Assembly (NCBI GenBank): GCA_027627225.1
Contig: CM051024.1
Location: 79,967,204 to 80,031,203 of the forward strand
From: Congeria kusceri
Taxonomy: Eukaryota; Mollusca; Bivalvia; Myida; Dreissenidae
Direction: 5' to 3'
Length of the DNA: 64,000 nucleotides
The stretch's first letter is position 1. Every line of letters starts with the position of its first letter. Below are positions 51,961 to 64,000 of the stretch, one piece after another. A program made the translations under genes and the position numbers. The notes under the pieces are model-generated. The model searched no databases. It saw only the letters and a program-made list of their open reading frames with translations, and had not been told where the DNA came from.

Positions 51961-53560
51961 TACTTGTTCTATGGGTAAATTACCCATGTCAGACAGGTAC
52001 ACCTGATATAAGTATTCAACAGGTATCCAGTGTTTGTACATATGGGATTACGTCAGGTTGTGTTTATTACAGAAATTACTCTTATATGTTACATTAATGA
52101 CATTGTTACCATTAAACAATCTTACTTTGACAAACACTGGTGCTATATAATGCTATCATGATTTGTGAATTACTGCTCTTCTAAAATATTCCCGTGTCAG
52201 TGCATTATACCAATTCTCAAATAGTATGTGCTTGATTAATCATTAAGATGTAAACACATGACTAACTACACCTCTAATTATGTTAAGTGGCTTCTACATG
52301 TATTACTTAACAATAATTTTATATAAATAAATATGTTTTACATAACAATACATAATTGTAGCTCATGATTGTAATACTTAATGAAATATAAACACATAAA
52401 TAAATTAATTAATTAATTAATAAACAAAGAAAAAAAAATAATAAAACCGCCTCTACTTGTCAAATTTGTGTTTCTACACAATTGTCATTTTCTACACAAT
52501 TGTCATTATGTAGATGTAACATGTCATTAATATATAACTTTATCTCTGTGTGTGTTTTAAAGAAAAAGTCAACACATAAATGTAGTGAATATTTATGCTT
52601 CATCTTGTATATATATGTGTAAATATTTATAGAAGGCAGGGTTTTGTGTCTGTTTTTGTTTTTTTCTTTTCTTTGCAAACAAAATTATTCAATCAATGTG
52701 TTACTCTTAGTGCATTGATTAGAAGAGTTAATGAGATACATATACATATAAAAATATCCACATTATATTTAACGTTTTTTGTTTAACATGCATATAATCA
52801 GGATTATTCACCTAACATTAATAACAATACATATTTCAAATAATCTTGGAAGTTGTTGCTTTTGTGTTTTCAAGATTGTTTCAATTATTAAAATTTAAAT
52901 AACTACAATCATTGACTCCCTCTCCTTTCTCTTGTGTTAATATAAGATTATGGTATGGGGGAGTTATCCGCATTTTTATCCTGTATCTAACTTGAATAAA
53001 ATACACAGTTATACAAAGATATATACATTTCATTGAACTATGCAAATAAATACAGAGATGCAGAAAGTAACTGTAATTTGACCATTGAAATAAAATGTTG
53101 AAATTGTAAAACACCCTTATCTGCTAAGATGTTTTGTTTTCTAGCAACTATAATTATATTAAAAAATGTTTGGCTAACATTACAAGTGGATATGGTGATG
53201 TTAATTATAACCAATACCCTAGTTCATTGCATAGTAAATTTAAAACCATACATTTATATCTAACATTGCACGCGGTATGGTTATAAATATTATCTGTTAC
53301 CAATCCCTTTAGTCATTGCTTAGTAGAAACCATACATTAATATCTTTACATTTTACCTACTACAAATGATATCCAAATAATATTTTCAAACCACTATCTT
53401 TGTAACAACCAGTTCCTAGTGCTACTGTCATATGTTTTGTTTATGTTACATTTTAGTACACACTATGTTTACTGATTGCTTGTGTATTCCTATGCACGTA
53501 TATAGTTAGTAGCTACTAAAGGTTGTTAGTGATGTGTTTATACATTTGCAATTGACCGAT
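51961..53560. other. AT-rich sequence, no gene seen
   Basis: Between LINE-B and the ISL2EU-type element. A TTAATTAATTAATTAATAAA run is at 52403. No ORF is supported. Confidence 0.4.
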
Positions 53561-54605
53561 CGCTGGGTTTTGATTGACAGCTGCATCTGACCAATCAGAG
53601 CGCTACAATTTATTCACCGCGGTTAACGTCATTGTTGACAGACACGATCTCCGACATCTTGTTGTTTTTTTTTACGGAGAACTAGAATTTCAGAAAAAAA
53701 GTGGTGAGACGTGTTGCCGGGGAAAATGTTACACCGATTCAAGGTTATCCAGACAGGTTAACGGATGGCATAGTGTTCATCCTGTTCCGTAAACCGGCCA
53801 CGAAGCTCGATGAATGTCGAGAGAGGATACGCCGCTGTGGTCGACCGAGGGAGCAGAGTAACGAAGAAGTGCTTCGTGATCCTTCAAAAAATAAACACGT
53901 TTATGTTTGACCGAAGGTAAAGTATTCTGCATTTGATTTTCGTATCAAGTAGTATTTGAATACAATTGTTGTATCTATTGATAATTATATTGAGTAAATG
54001 TCATGATTATTATTATTTCGGATAGTACTTCTCGGATGCTGATCGTACTGACACATTATGTCACTATAAACAACTATTTATCGACACTTTCACATATTTT
54101 CTATACTCCACCCCAAGTATCAGATGCAGTTTATCACACCTTATCAGCAGGGTGCGAACAACATGTTGTAAACCATATGTATACAGGGGGTGGTACACTT
54201 TGTCCTAAAATGGTACACTTAGGCACTGGTACGCTTCGGAAATGGTACGCTTCATCCTGCGCCCATACTTTTATTTAATATTGGAGGCCTATGTGATATA
54301 ATTTTAGTAATTTATTTAATCTATAACATCGTGTTACAAGAATGTTTTTCTGAAGTGACACATTGTTATACTGTGTGTTAGTATCTGTGTTTTGTTATTT
54401 TTTTAGGAAATGAAAATATTAATAAATTAATAAATCACATGTTATCTTCCAGCATTTCAGGGACGGTAAACCTACAGCGCAGTTTTTATACCCAGAACAT
54501 GCACTTGATCACAACAAAAATACCCCTGTTCGCCCACCGCCTAAACGTAGAGGCAATTCTGAACCACCAAAAAAGCGTATAAAATTCGACACTGGAATGC
54601 AAAAT

Positions 54606-55424
54606 GTAAGTTAATATTTAAAATATCAGTATACATTGTTAATTAACTTGTTTGTATTGTTATACAGAGTTCTCGGTAATATATATATGAAAGGATAGCA
54701 AAATCAATTATCTGTACTGTCCTGCTGGCCCCAGTCTGCACATAAGTAAAATGTAGGCACAAAAGCCACACATTTACATTGTAATTGCATAAGGATTTAT
54801 CGTTTACTTCGGATTAGCAGCAAACTGCAATTTAATAAAAATACCTGACCACTAATTGGAATTAAGCAAAACTAGGCAAGATTTTGCAACCCCTGAGATA
54901 TATATATGTATTAATATCATTACAATATATAAGAAAAATACAATCATTGGTTGAAACATTTATTATTATTGTTTGTTTTTATGTTGTTCAGTTGAGATAG
55001 TTCCTGTTGTGTTTTTTTGTGTGGTTGTTGTGTTTACATTTACATTTTTGTTATTTTCACAGTTGCCAGTTCTTTGGATATTATCTAGCTAAGCAACAAT
55101 CAGGTAAACTTTTAAATGTACAATGCATTATGCATAGTGTAATTTTAAAGAAAAACATTAAAATATAGCATATAACATACAGTAAACATAAATAGATATG
55201 TTCTGTGCGGTGTATACGTCAGAACTGCACCAATTGCTATGTTATTCATATGTAGAATGTCTGATTTATTTCACATTTGAAATGTAAATAATTATCAAAC
55301 CTGACAGACAAAATACAGATTACATCTCTAACAATACTGGAAAAAAACAATATAACAAACAGATTATTAATGTATTTAAATCCAGCATCCAGATTATAAT
55401 ATTTAATATATTTATTTCCTCTAG
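54606..55424. other. Intron of the THAP transposase gene, no other feature
   Basis: AT-rich, between exons 2 and 3. A GTGTTTTTTTGTGTGGTTGT T/G-rich stretch is at about 55010. No gene. Confidence 0.4.
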
Positions 55425-55919
55425 GGAGGCTGATTATGAGCATGACAGCACAATTCTGTCACACAGGATGTCAACACGACCACCCACGAAGCAATCGCGA
55501 GTACTTCAAGTACTAGTTCATCTAATGCAGATAACAGTATGACAAGTATGTACATAAGGCATCAACATAATCGGACATGTTTAAAATTCCATTACTCAAT
55601 TATTTTCAAGAATGCATGCTTCAGTAGTAAAGGCATTATTGTTTTAAAAGACTTTCATCAATTCACGCTTTGCTAATTAAATATGACACTCCTTACACAT
55701 TAATATGTTCCATATTATGTATTGTTTATGAAATTAGATTACCTAATGGAAACGGCAAAAAAACATGCAGCATTTGTTACCTGTGTCGACTTTTTAAAGA
55801 TATTTGTCATTTACGTAGCATATCGATATAATAATTTTTTTGAAGGTATTAAAATTTTGGTAAATCTGTGAACAAGTCTTTTCATTTACTTTATTTAAGA
55901 ACATATACATCATCGGTAC

Positions 55920-56470
55920 ATGTTGTGGTAAATATGCCCCGCATCGAAGATGGTGTGGTATGTTGGTTTGCTAATGTCGGTCAGTCAGTAGGTCCGTCTG
56001 TAGGTCGGTCGGTCAGTCGGAAGACCACTTTTGCTTCCGTTCTCTAAGTCAACAGTTTTCATTTGATCTTCACCACACTGCATGAAAATGTATGTATAGC
56101 TTTATTCAGTTTAAAACACACAAGCTTATTTCCGAATGGGTCCTTTTTGGGTTCCTTGCATGATGTTGATTTTGTGATTAATCCAAGGTTTGTGAGCATA
56201 ACATGTAGGCCAAGTACATTAATCAGCCAACATGCCTCAGGAATTGTTGAGTTATGGCCCTTGAGTTACCTATAATTGGCTTTTTAGCAGTTTTCGTTCT
56301 CTATAAACAGTCTTAACCAATCTTCATGAATGTATTTGGGCATAATATCTCGACCAATTTAAATAAGCGGCTAAATCATGTCAGGAACTGTAGTTTTATT
56401 GCCCTTTATTATACGCCCACTAACAAAGTTTAAGGGGGGGTGTATATAGAAGTGAGCTTGTCGGTCTCTT
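55920..56470. repeat. Molluscan-type dispersed repeat with GTCGGTCAGTCGG tract
   Basis: ATGCCCCGCATCGAAGATGG, a GTCGGTC/GTCAGTC run at 55976-56022, then TGATCTTCACCACACTGCAT, ATGGCCCTTGAG and TATACGCCCACTAACAAAG, resembling the repeat style of 16.5-17.9 kb. It lies in the third intron of the THAP transposase gene. Confidence 0.5.
56155..56186 (+). repeat. 32-nt inverted copy of part of the YqaJ exon
   Basis: CTTGCATGATGTTGATTTTG then TGATTAATCCAA matches the coding strand of the YqaJ exon at 57129-57098 (CTTGCATGATGTTGGTTTTG, TGATTAATTCAA) with two mismatches and then diverges on both sides. Confidence 0.75.
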
Positions 56471-56723
56471 GGTTTTTTTGTTTTCTGGATGATAACTCAA
56501 GAAAGGCTTGACATAATATTATTCCAAATAATTTTTGGTGCACATGTGTAACATCATAGAATACAATACAGGTGAAGTTTGAATTTGGTTACAACCACTT
56601 AATTTTGACAGAGTTGATATTTTAAAGATTGATTTTAACTTAGAGTTTGCATAACTTTTTTACAAACAGCTATTGTTTAAATTCAAATGAATAGTGAATG
56701 TGACCTTAGTGGTTTTAATGTCC

Positions 56724-59148
56724 TTATTTTTCAATATTGGAAGCAAATGGCTTAAAGTGGTTCACATATGTATGTGTCATAACTTTCAGCATGGCATTAA
56801 TCACATCGGTATCTGGATCAATGACCTGTATGTGTAAGTCTTTTCTTGTGTATGTCACAAAGTGACACTCGGAGGCACCTGAAACTAATAATTGCCCTTG
56901 GACTTGGAAGTAATGTTTATGATTTGTTCTAAGAGTAATTTGATTGTCAATGCTTGTCAAGAAGAAGTCATTAATGCCACTGACAGCTTCTGGTATGGTC
57001 ATATCTCTTGCAGAGTAACGACATTTGACATCCACAATGACACATTTTCCATCTTTGCAAGCAATGGCATCAGGACGGGCACCATTAAAAGGAAAATTTG
57101 AATTAATCACAAAACCAACATCATGCAAGTAGGCACCAGTTTACTTGATACACATTGCTTTTGCAGTGGTTTCATTCACTGTGCCATATGAGGTGGCTTT
57201 GCTTTCGTTTTTGTTTTAGCAAGGTAAGAAAGTAGTGTTAATATCTTTCTTTCTTGTCATAAAGTTACCTAAAACAGAATCAGTTATTCTGGTAGATCTC
57301 TGAACATGCCAGTCACTGCATAATGACTGTTTTCGTGTTGATCGCTCGATGCTGTACGCTTCGTCCCATGTTAATGACACATTTTGCCATTCATGCTTGT
57401 TGGTTTGTAGTAGTTCATCGGATTCTTGGGTCAGCCTGACCTGTTTTGGGAGGACGAAATCCCCACATCCATGTTCATTCCTTGGTGCATAAAGAGGCTC
57501 TATCAGTGGTGCCTTTAAAGAATAAAAATAAAGATTGTTTAATATCTTAATTCATTGTACATTATTTTCAGCTTGCTCTCCCTCGGACATGCTGGCTCTT
57601 GCGGCGGAGAATCAGGCGCTGAAACAACAAGTGGCAAAGCTGATCCTCTCAAATGAAGAATTGCTACGAACTTCGACACAGAATAAAGAGAAGACCAAGA
57701 GCAATCCAGAACATGTTCACTCATTTAGTATTAAGTCATTGAAAACTACAAAAACAAACAATGAATTTATGTATTACACAGGATTCAAGCAAGAACAGTT
57801 TAATGCTATTTTTTATTTTTTTGTTCCCTCATCAGTTATGCCATTTACTATGTCAAAAAATCTAAGTTGTGTTAAAACTAGGTCTCTTCATGATGAGTTG
57901 CTAATGGTTCTTATGAAACTTAGGCAGGATTATTTTACACATATTGGGAAGTTATTTAATTTGTCATCACAAAATTGTAGCACTAATTTTACAAACTGGA
58001 ATGAGCATATGTATTCAGGTTTGGCTCAGTGTCTATTTGGCCACATAGAGATGTTATTATTGAACATATGCCACAGAGATTTAAAGAAGAGTTTCCAAAC
58101 ACATTAGGTAATATTGATGGAACTGAAATCAAAATACAAAAACCAAGTTCTTTAATACAGCAAAGTCAGTGCTATTCTGATTACAAATCATCCACTACAT
58201 TGAAGGGTCTTGTTCGTATAGACCCCAGAGGTTCAATTATTTTTGCATCCATGCTTTTCAGTGGTGCTACTTCTGATAAAGAAATAACACACAGTAATGT
58301 TTTGTTTTAAATTTAGAAAGTTTTATTAAAATGGGAAAAATTAAGGAAGGTGATGGAATTATAGCAGATAAAGGCTTTCGCATTCATGATGACATTGAGA
58401 AACTTGGACTGCAATTTTCCCCCATTTGCTACTTCGGGTGTTCAGATGAAACCCTCGGATGTTATTCTTACAGAACAAATTGCCAGACACAGAGTTCATG
58501 TCGAACGAGCAATTGCAAGAGTAAAGCAGTTCAAGATATTAAGTGGCAAAGTTAAACTTGGCATTTTTAGCATAATCAATCAGATCTGGTTTTGTTGCTG
58601 CTTCTTAACAAACTTTATGCCTTTTTTAAATTCATAGAATGTACTCAATGTTAAATACAATCATTTCAGCCTTATACATAGTGTGCTTACATTGAGCTTT
58701 AATTCAGTCAACCACAAGATTTGATTGACAGTGTGTCTGGTCTTTCAAAAAGCTGAGTCTTTATTAATTAAAACAAAATGTCTTATAAAATGTGAAGTAT
58801 GTACAGTGTATGTAATAGTTTCAATTGGGTGGGAAGGTAGTTTTATATACACATGTCATGTACCATTTGTATTTGTTTTCAAATGCAACATTGTTGTTTA
58901 CAATATACATGTATGTATAGAAAATATACATTGTCATATTCATGGAAATTAATATGATCGTGCTAAGATACAATTACTTACATTCCATGATACTTACATG
59001 GTATGAAAGCCCTGACCCAATAACTTGGGTACCATACTGAGTGCTGATGTGCACATCTGATTCTTTACTGTACTCGACCAGGTACGAAATTGGCGACTGT
59101 TTTAATTCCTGTAGGGAGGAGATGTCATCGCTTGCCACCTGTATTTTC
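56724..59148 (-). pseudogene. ISL2EU-type YqaJ nuclease gene, at least two exons, damaged
   Basis: Exon 58998-59148 (acceptor TTTTTTACAG|, donor CCAT|GTAAGTATC) encodes KIQVASDDISSLQELKQSPI and onward. Exon 56724-57512 (acceptor TTTAAAG|) continues APLIEPLYAPRNEHGCGDFV, RITDSVLGNFMTRKKD and SYGTVNETTAKAM, then the YqaJ core YLHDVGFVINSNFPFNGARP, DAIA, CVIVDVKCRY and YFQVQGQLLVSG. The motifs GARPD, DVK and QGQLL are those of the lambda-exonuclease/YqaJ fold. Stops occur near 57222 and 57145. YqaJ proteins are the second gene of ISL2EU elements; its role in transposition is not settled. An upstream exon with the start was not found. Confidence 0.8.
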
Positions 59149-60214
59149 CTGTAAAAAAATCACAACTGTGAACATTGTTATTAAGATTATTTAAGGTATG
59201 TTGGTTTACTCATAGTAAACAAATGGAATGGTGTATGCATCTTTATGTCTCTGGACAATACTGTTAATGAGATTGTTTTAAAGCCATTGATTTTATGTAA
59301 AAATACTGAATGCTGTAAATCATTATTTGAAAAAAAAACATTGGATAATGCGTAAATTTCATCATATTTGACCGATTAGTTACGAATATTTTTGCTTGGT
59401 AAAGAATTATTAACTATTATTATTTGATGAAGGACAAAACATTCTGTTAAAATATTTTTTATATATTGGCATATAAATGCATAAAAAATGCAAATTATGT
59501 CAGACATTATAGGTTTCTGACACAATTTTTAGTTTGACTTAAGTTTATATGGTGAACTCATTTTGGTGCCCGATATATGCATTAAAAAAAAAAAAAATGC
59601 TTACAGCATTCTCAACATAATTATTAACAAAGAGCCATCAATATTACATTTATTAGTACCAGTATGCTATGTTTGTAGTATGTAGTATAGATTACAAATA
59701 ATCATGGGGTATGACAGAGCTTTTAGAGCTTTTGGATATTGTCTTGTCAGTAAAATTATGAAAACACATACACTAGCTTATTGTCCAAGTGTATTTTATT
59801 TGAATTATATGGTTGAAACTATGCAAGAGAAAGCATTCTGAATGTATGTTTTGTTCGAACAGGTAAATATTACAAAATTGTAAATTATTGCCAACATATA
59901 TTTAATATATACACTGTTCTTATCACAACATGTTAAATAAAATTAACAGATTATAAATGTGTGCACTTTCAAGTTTAAAATCTTAGTCTCGGAAAGCTCA
60001 ACATTTTTACTTCTAGTAATTGATTTATAATTTAATCTGGTCGATATGTAGCCTATCATATGCGGGGTCTAATTCTGCGTGTACTGATACCTTACTTTCC
60101 ACACAGAATTGTGCATATCTCTTGCTTTCCCTTTGAATTTGTTTCGATGCGAATGATTTTATGTGATAGTTTTCACGGATTTAATCGTTTCTTTCAAAAC
60201 ATTTATTAATTTCG
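59149..60214. other. AT-rich sequence upstream of the YqaJ exon
   Basis: The missing 5' exon(s) of the YqaJ gene and the element end should lie here or beyond, but none was recognised. Confidence 0.35.
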
Positions 60215-60790
60215 ACATCCCATACACATTTTACATATATACTATAAGACAAACAGTATACTGATTATATGTAACGTTTGGATGTTTAAGTTTGGAAGTT
60301 ACATTTTGGCAAAATATCAACAAGAACAAAAATGGATATGATTCACGGATTGAAAAAAATGTGCTATGTTGCACGTACAAACTTTTGAACATTTTCTTGG
60401 ACGATACATCTTTGTATTAATTGTACTTTTTTGAACAATATTTTCAGAGATTGTTCAGTGTGTGCGGCAAATGTTTCAATGCCCGTCTGGTCTTTACGAC
60501 CACAAAAGGAAGCACAAGGGTAGAGCCATACAAATGCTGTGGTCAATTGTTCTTCTGCAAGGCGAATTTGACATGGCACAGGTGATTATCAATACTTAAA
60601 ATAAAAGCAATGATATGCAGAAAACAATTACTGTATTATTCTTTCCTTTAATACCATAAATACTATTTAAACATAAATAAAACATGGATGTACATTCGTT
60701 TGCATTTATGAATTTCAAATTGCGTTAAAGATTTTTACCGAACATTACATACAACATTATTTCAGGCCCATTTTACTCGATTAACGACCT
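60215..60790 (-). repeat. Long inverted repeat, left arm (~570 bp)
   Basis: Its reverse complement matches 62890-63425 through ATTCATAAATGCA.ACGAATG, ATTAAAGGAAAGAA, TATTGATAATCACC, GTCAAATTCG, CTTGCAGAAGAACAA, CCAAGAAAATGTTCA, TTTGTACGTGCAACAT and CTTGTTGATATTTTG. The minus frame 60579-60364 (71 codons) is open and partly conserved in the other arm. Confidence 0.85.
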
Positions 60791-62889
60791 TTTCATAATC
60801 CAGGCGGAAACCAGGCTACCGAAAAAGTTATTTTCAAGCAAACGTTAACTTGGTAAATCGTAAAGTAACTAAATAAATTTAAAGAAATGGACAACGATAT
60901 GTTGTTTAATTATTTTAACTCCATTTATTTTGTATGCAACAAGTCATTTCCAAACTCAGTTATTGTAGTGCATTTGTTATTTTGGTATAGGTGTTTCCTC
61001 TACCGCACCAGTCGATCATGCTTATACGACCTTGCAGAGGAATGAGAACAGCTTACATCACATCCACCCATGCATGCAGTCAGTGAAGTGTCTGTTTAAA
61101 AGGCAATGATGTTATTTCACGGGATACCATTTAAGTGTAAGAAACAATTGTTTCGTAATAAGTATCAACGTGCATTTAATGGTGAGCATTTTACACCTTC
61201 AAAGCAATACATCATCGTTTTAGAACATGCTGGTTTGATTTCCTGTTTTGGGCGCCGTGTATTTGTTAATACTTTAATCAATACCACGTCTCCTTTGTTT
61301 GACCAATGTAAAATAATGTCATATAATATGTTTTACAGTGGAACTGTTTAACTCTGGGCAGACTAGTTCACTTGCTAAATACATAATTGATTAAAAGTAG
61401 GAACTGTTTTGACACTCACTTTGTGAAAATGTGTATCAAAGATGCTTTCAAGTTTTGGCAGAAAAGAAAACTGAAAAGAGGTAAAATGGGGACAGATTCT
61501 ACATTGAGAACATCTTTACTGACTGGTTCTCTTGGCGTGTGATGGACGAAGGCGCGACGAAGCGAATCTAAAATACTGCCTTCTGAGAAAATTGTTATTA
61601 GAAACCCATGCAAAAATAAAAATATTGACGTTCAACTAGTTTTTACATTCATTTCATACACACAACATCAGTCCACAAAAATGATTCTACAGTACACTTA
61701 AGAATGCAATTTGACAGACTTTATTGTATCGTATGAATAATTTAGTGTTGCCTAAATATTATTTAGCATTGTCACCTGATGATGAAATACGAATAAAAAC
61801 ATGATTTGATTTATAACCATTCATTGATTTATTCATAAAAATAAAATCATAGAACATGATTTCAAAGAGTGTTGGGGTCAATATATATGCTACAAAAATA
61901 CACAGTATCGTTGATAATTACCTAAAATTAGATTGGCACAGTTAAAAACTGAAAATCATGATATAACAGGCGTAACAAAACATAATAGAAATAATCCTGA
62001 CTCCTTTCAATGGAGCGCAGTGAAAAACTCACAAACTACCGGTAATACAAATTATTAAATGAAACAGGAAAACAAAACAGAATAGCGCTCTCTGAGGGTA
62101 AATGTACCTAACTGGCATTATACACATAACCCAGTAAAAACACAGTATCATAATCAATATGCTGCTTATATATGACGCCCTAAATGGTGCATAGACACCG
62201 ATGGGTTTCTATTAAAATTAATTTTTACAAATATGGCATAAAGTAACAAAACACATTCCCGCAAAAAAAAACTTCGATTCAACCATGTCGGCTTATCCAC
62301 ATGCAGATATAGACTTGTCTTTGTAGCTATATAACTGCACAGTTTCTTGTGCCTGACTGTCTGTATGAGTTTGGTTTATGTGCGTATGTATGACTTTCCA
62401 AACTACACACATGCTGCTTTTCTCCTCTATGCATGACCATACTGATCGCGTCTTGTCATCTCATCGCCGTATGAGTAGCAACTTTTTCGTGCACATCTAG
62501 GTGTGCCATTATAATGAAGGCTTTCCTACAGGTTTCTCACGCATGTTCATTCGTCATGCTATGTGCATAGTGTCTGTGGTAGAAAACATATTACTCAGCT
62601 ACTGTAAAGGGATATACAATAAGCAAAATAACAATATGCTTAAAACGAGTTATTATACATGCCATTCCTTTCTTCCGGGAAAAGTATATAAAAAGCGCTA
62701 TAAACATTTCTATTTGCGGAACTCAACGGGCATAAGCACATTTTGCACAATGCCAATGACATGCGGAGCAGTATCACTTTTGCTAAGGTCGAGAAATATG
62801 GACCTAATTACAAATGATTTTATATCTTGTTTCTTTTATATATGTTGAACAGGAAGCGATGTCCGCGTATTTATCGTATGCAGCATTGC
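60791..62889. other. Interior between the long inverted repeats
   Basis: No recognised gene. Plus-strand frames at 61106-61351 and 62501-62848 are open but match nothing I know. Confidence 0.4.
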
Positions 62890-63425
62890 TTAAACGAGTA
62901 AATGTTATGTTCGGTAAAATTTGTTTAACGCAATTTGAAATTCATAAATGCATACGAATGTACATCAATGTTTCATTCGCGTTTATATGCTATTTTATTA
63001 AAGGAAAGAACAATGCATTTATTGTTTTCTGCGTATCATTCCTTTTATTTTAATTATTGATAATCACCGCTTTGCCTTGTCAAATTCGTCTTGCAGAAGA
63101 ACAATGGACAACAACTTTTGTATGGCACTACTGTTGTGCTTCCTTTCGTGGTCGTAGTGATCAGACGGGCGTTGAAAACATTTGCCGAATACCCTGAACA
63201 ATCACAATTCTGAAAATAGTGTTAAAACAGTACAATTAATACGAAGATGTATCATCCAAGAAAATGTTCATAAGTTTGTACGTGCAACATATCATTTTTT
63301 TTAATCCGCGAATGATCATTTCTTGTTCTTGTTGATATTTTGTGAAATTCAACTTTTAAAACGTCCAAACTTTTCATATATAATTTCTATAATGTTTGTC
63401 TTATAAGTATATGTAGAGTGTGTAG
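62890..63425 (+). repeat. Long inverted repeat, right arm (~540 bp)
   Basis: Inverse of 60215-60790. The frame PCQIRLAEEQ here shares the reading and residues of CQIRLAEEQLTTAFVW in the left arm and reads on to ASFRGRSDQTGVEN (left arm ASFCGRKDQTGIET), but stops soon after. Confidence 0.85.
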
Positions 63426-64000
63426 AATATATAATATAGTTCAATTATGTGTTTAAAAACAACATTGAGGTACATCATGCTTTGTTATTTGACAACTCAA
63501 ACTTTCAAATGATTCTTGTTTTGTTTTTTTTTTGTTTTTTTTAATTAGTTAAATTAAATAGCGCATATGTCATATCGCCATATATGGATTAAACTGTTCG
63601 CAATATGTTTCCTCACTACATATCTAGAATTAGTAATGAAAAACAAAAATCTTCGTCATAAAACAGTAACAAGAAAATACATACGCATTTTGGCTAACAT
63701 CAACTTATTTTATAATCGGGTATGTTGATACGTATTTACGAGAAACGTGTTTTGCGCAACCTAATTGTCAATACGTACATTACTCAAATACTTGTCGTTA
63801 CGAAGTTTTTTTTCTCACTTGAACACCATACGTTCAATGCAAGTCTGCTATCACATACACAGCGCTTCTTGCGCAGCTATCAGCAGAATATGTTTGCTTT
63901 TGAAAATGAAGATATTAAAATAAAACACTGTTTTACATTGCTTTTGCACGGTAAATGTGTGATATGCAGCTGATCAGAGAGATGGTACCGATTATTTTTT
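63426..64000. other. AT-rich right flank
   Basis: The short plus-strand ORF at 63722-63973 is unsupported. Nothing was recognised. Confidence 0.35.

Larger units (their letters stand above)
53690..58637 (+). pseudogene. ISL2EU-type transposase (THAP domain plus DDE_Tnp_4), four exons, inactive
   Basis: Exon 1 (about 53690-53916) encodes a THAP zinc finger: ETCCRGKC, a frameshift near 53740, GYPDRLTDGIVFILF, ECRERIRRCGRP, then VYV-stop-PK where VYVCSK is expected (TGA at 53908-53910 replaces a zinc-ligand Cys); donor AAG|GTAAAG. Exon 2 (54453-54605) continues HFRDGKPTAQFLYPEH with a Pro/Lys-rich linker. Exon 3 (about 55425-55545) is Ser/Thr-rich. Exon 4 (57572-58637) has a coiled coil (LAAENQALKQQVAKL), YYTGFKQEQF, WPHRDVIIEHMP, GNIDGTEIKIQKPS (first Asp), GDGIIADKGFRIHDD (second Asp) and HRVHVERAIARVK (Glu), with frameshifts near 58040, 58310 and 58430. 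The DDE triad is still legible. THAP plus DDE_Tnp_4 is the ISL2EU pattern. Confidence 0.85.

Noticed and set aside
62501..62848. 115-codon plus-strand ORF inside the inverted-repeat pair
   Set aside because: No recognisable domain, no conserved context, and a length possible by chance; kept only as part of the interior description.

Overview
The window is AT-rich animal nuclear DNA dominated by transposable elements. Introns with GT/AG borders, many decayed DNA transposons, two non-LTR retrotransposons, long (ACT)n microsatellites and dispersed repeats like those I associate with bivalve molluscs suggest a bivalve. A freshwater-mussel (Dreissena-like) origin is my best guess from the repeat types, and it is unproven. 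No bacterial-type features are present.

Layout. 0.5-3.3 kb: a two-exon, zinc-finger/DUF4371/hATC hAT-like transposase gene on the minus strand, broken by stops and frameshifts. 4.3-12.1 kb: a Tc1-like (DD34E) transposase pseudogene on the plus strand, split into four exons by introns that hold other repeats, including a ~0.9 kb element with a second copy at 19.6-20.5 kb. 12-21 kb: short inverted-repeat elements, a minus-strand unknown ORF with 54-bp repeats, molluscan-type tandem and dispersed repeats, and a triplet microsatellite field.

21.7-38.6 kb: the one convincing intact host-type gene. It is a six-exon, plus-strand gene for a 439-residue type II membrane protein of the DUF1647 (glycosyltransferase-like) family. 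All intron phases agree. Its 13.4 kb first coding intron holds tandem repeats, short inverted-repeat elements, a LINE relic, two large CCCATATGGG arrays and a duplicated candidate exon.

39-52 kb: retrotransposon territory. A decayed plus-strand ORF1 relic is followed by LINE-A (minus, nearly intact, with ORF1 and ORF2 in one frame separated by a single TAG) and LINE-B (minus, broken, with its reverse transcriptase active site changed).

53.5-59.2 kb: an ISL2EU-type (PIF/Harbinger-related) transposon with two interlocked, opposite-strand genes: a THAP plus DDE_Tnp_4 transposase on plus and a YqaJ nuclease on minus. Each has an exon lying inside an intron of the other, and both are damaged. 60.2-63.4 kb: a pair of ~550-bp inverted repeats around ~2.1 kb of unassigned sequence.

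Genes do not form an operon or pathway. The architecture is one host gene swollen by insertions, surrounded by decayed mobile elements.
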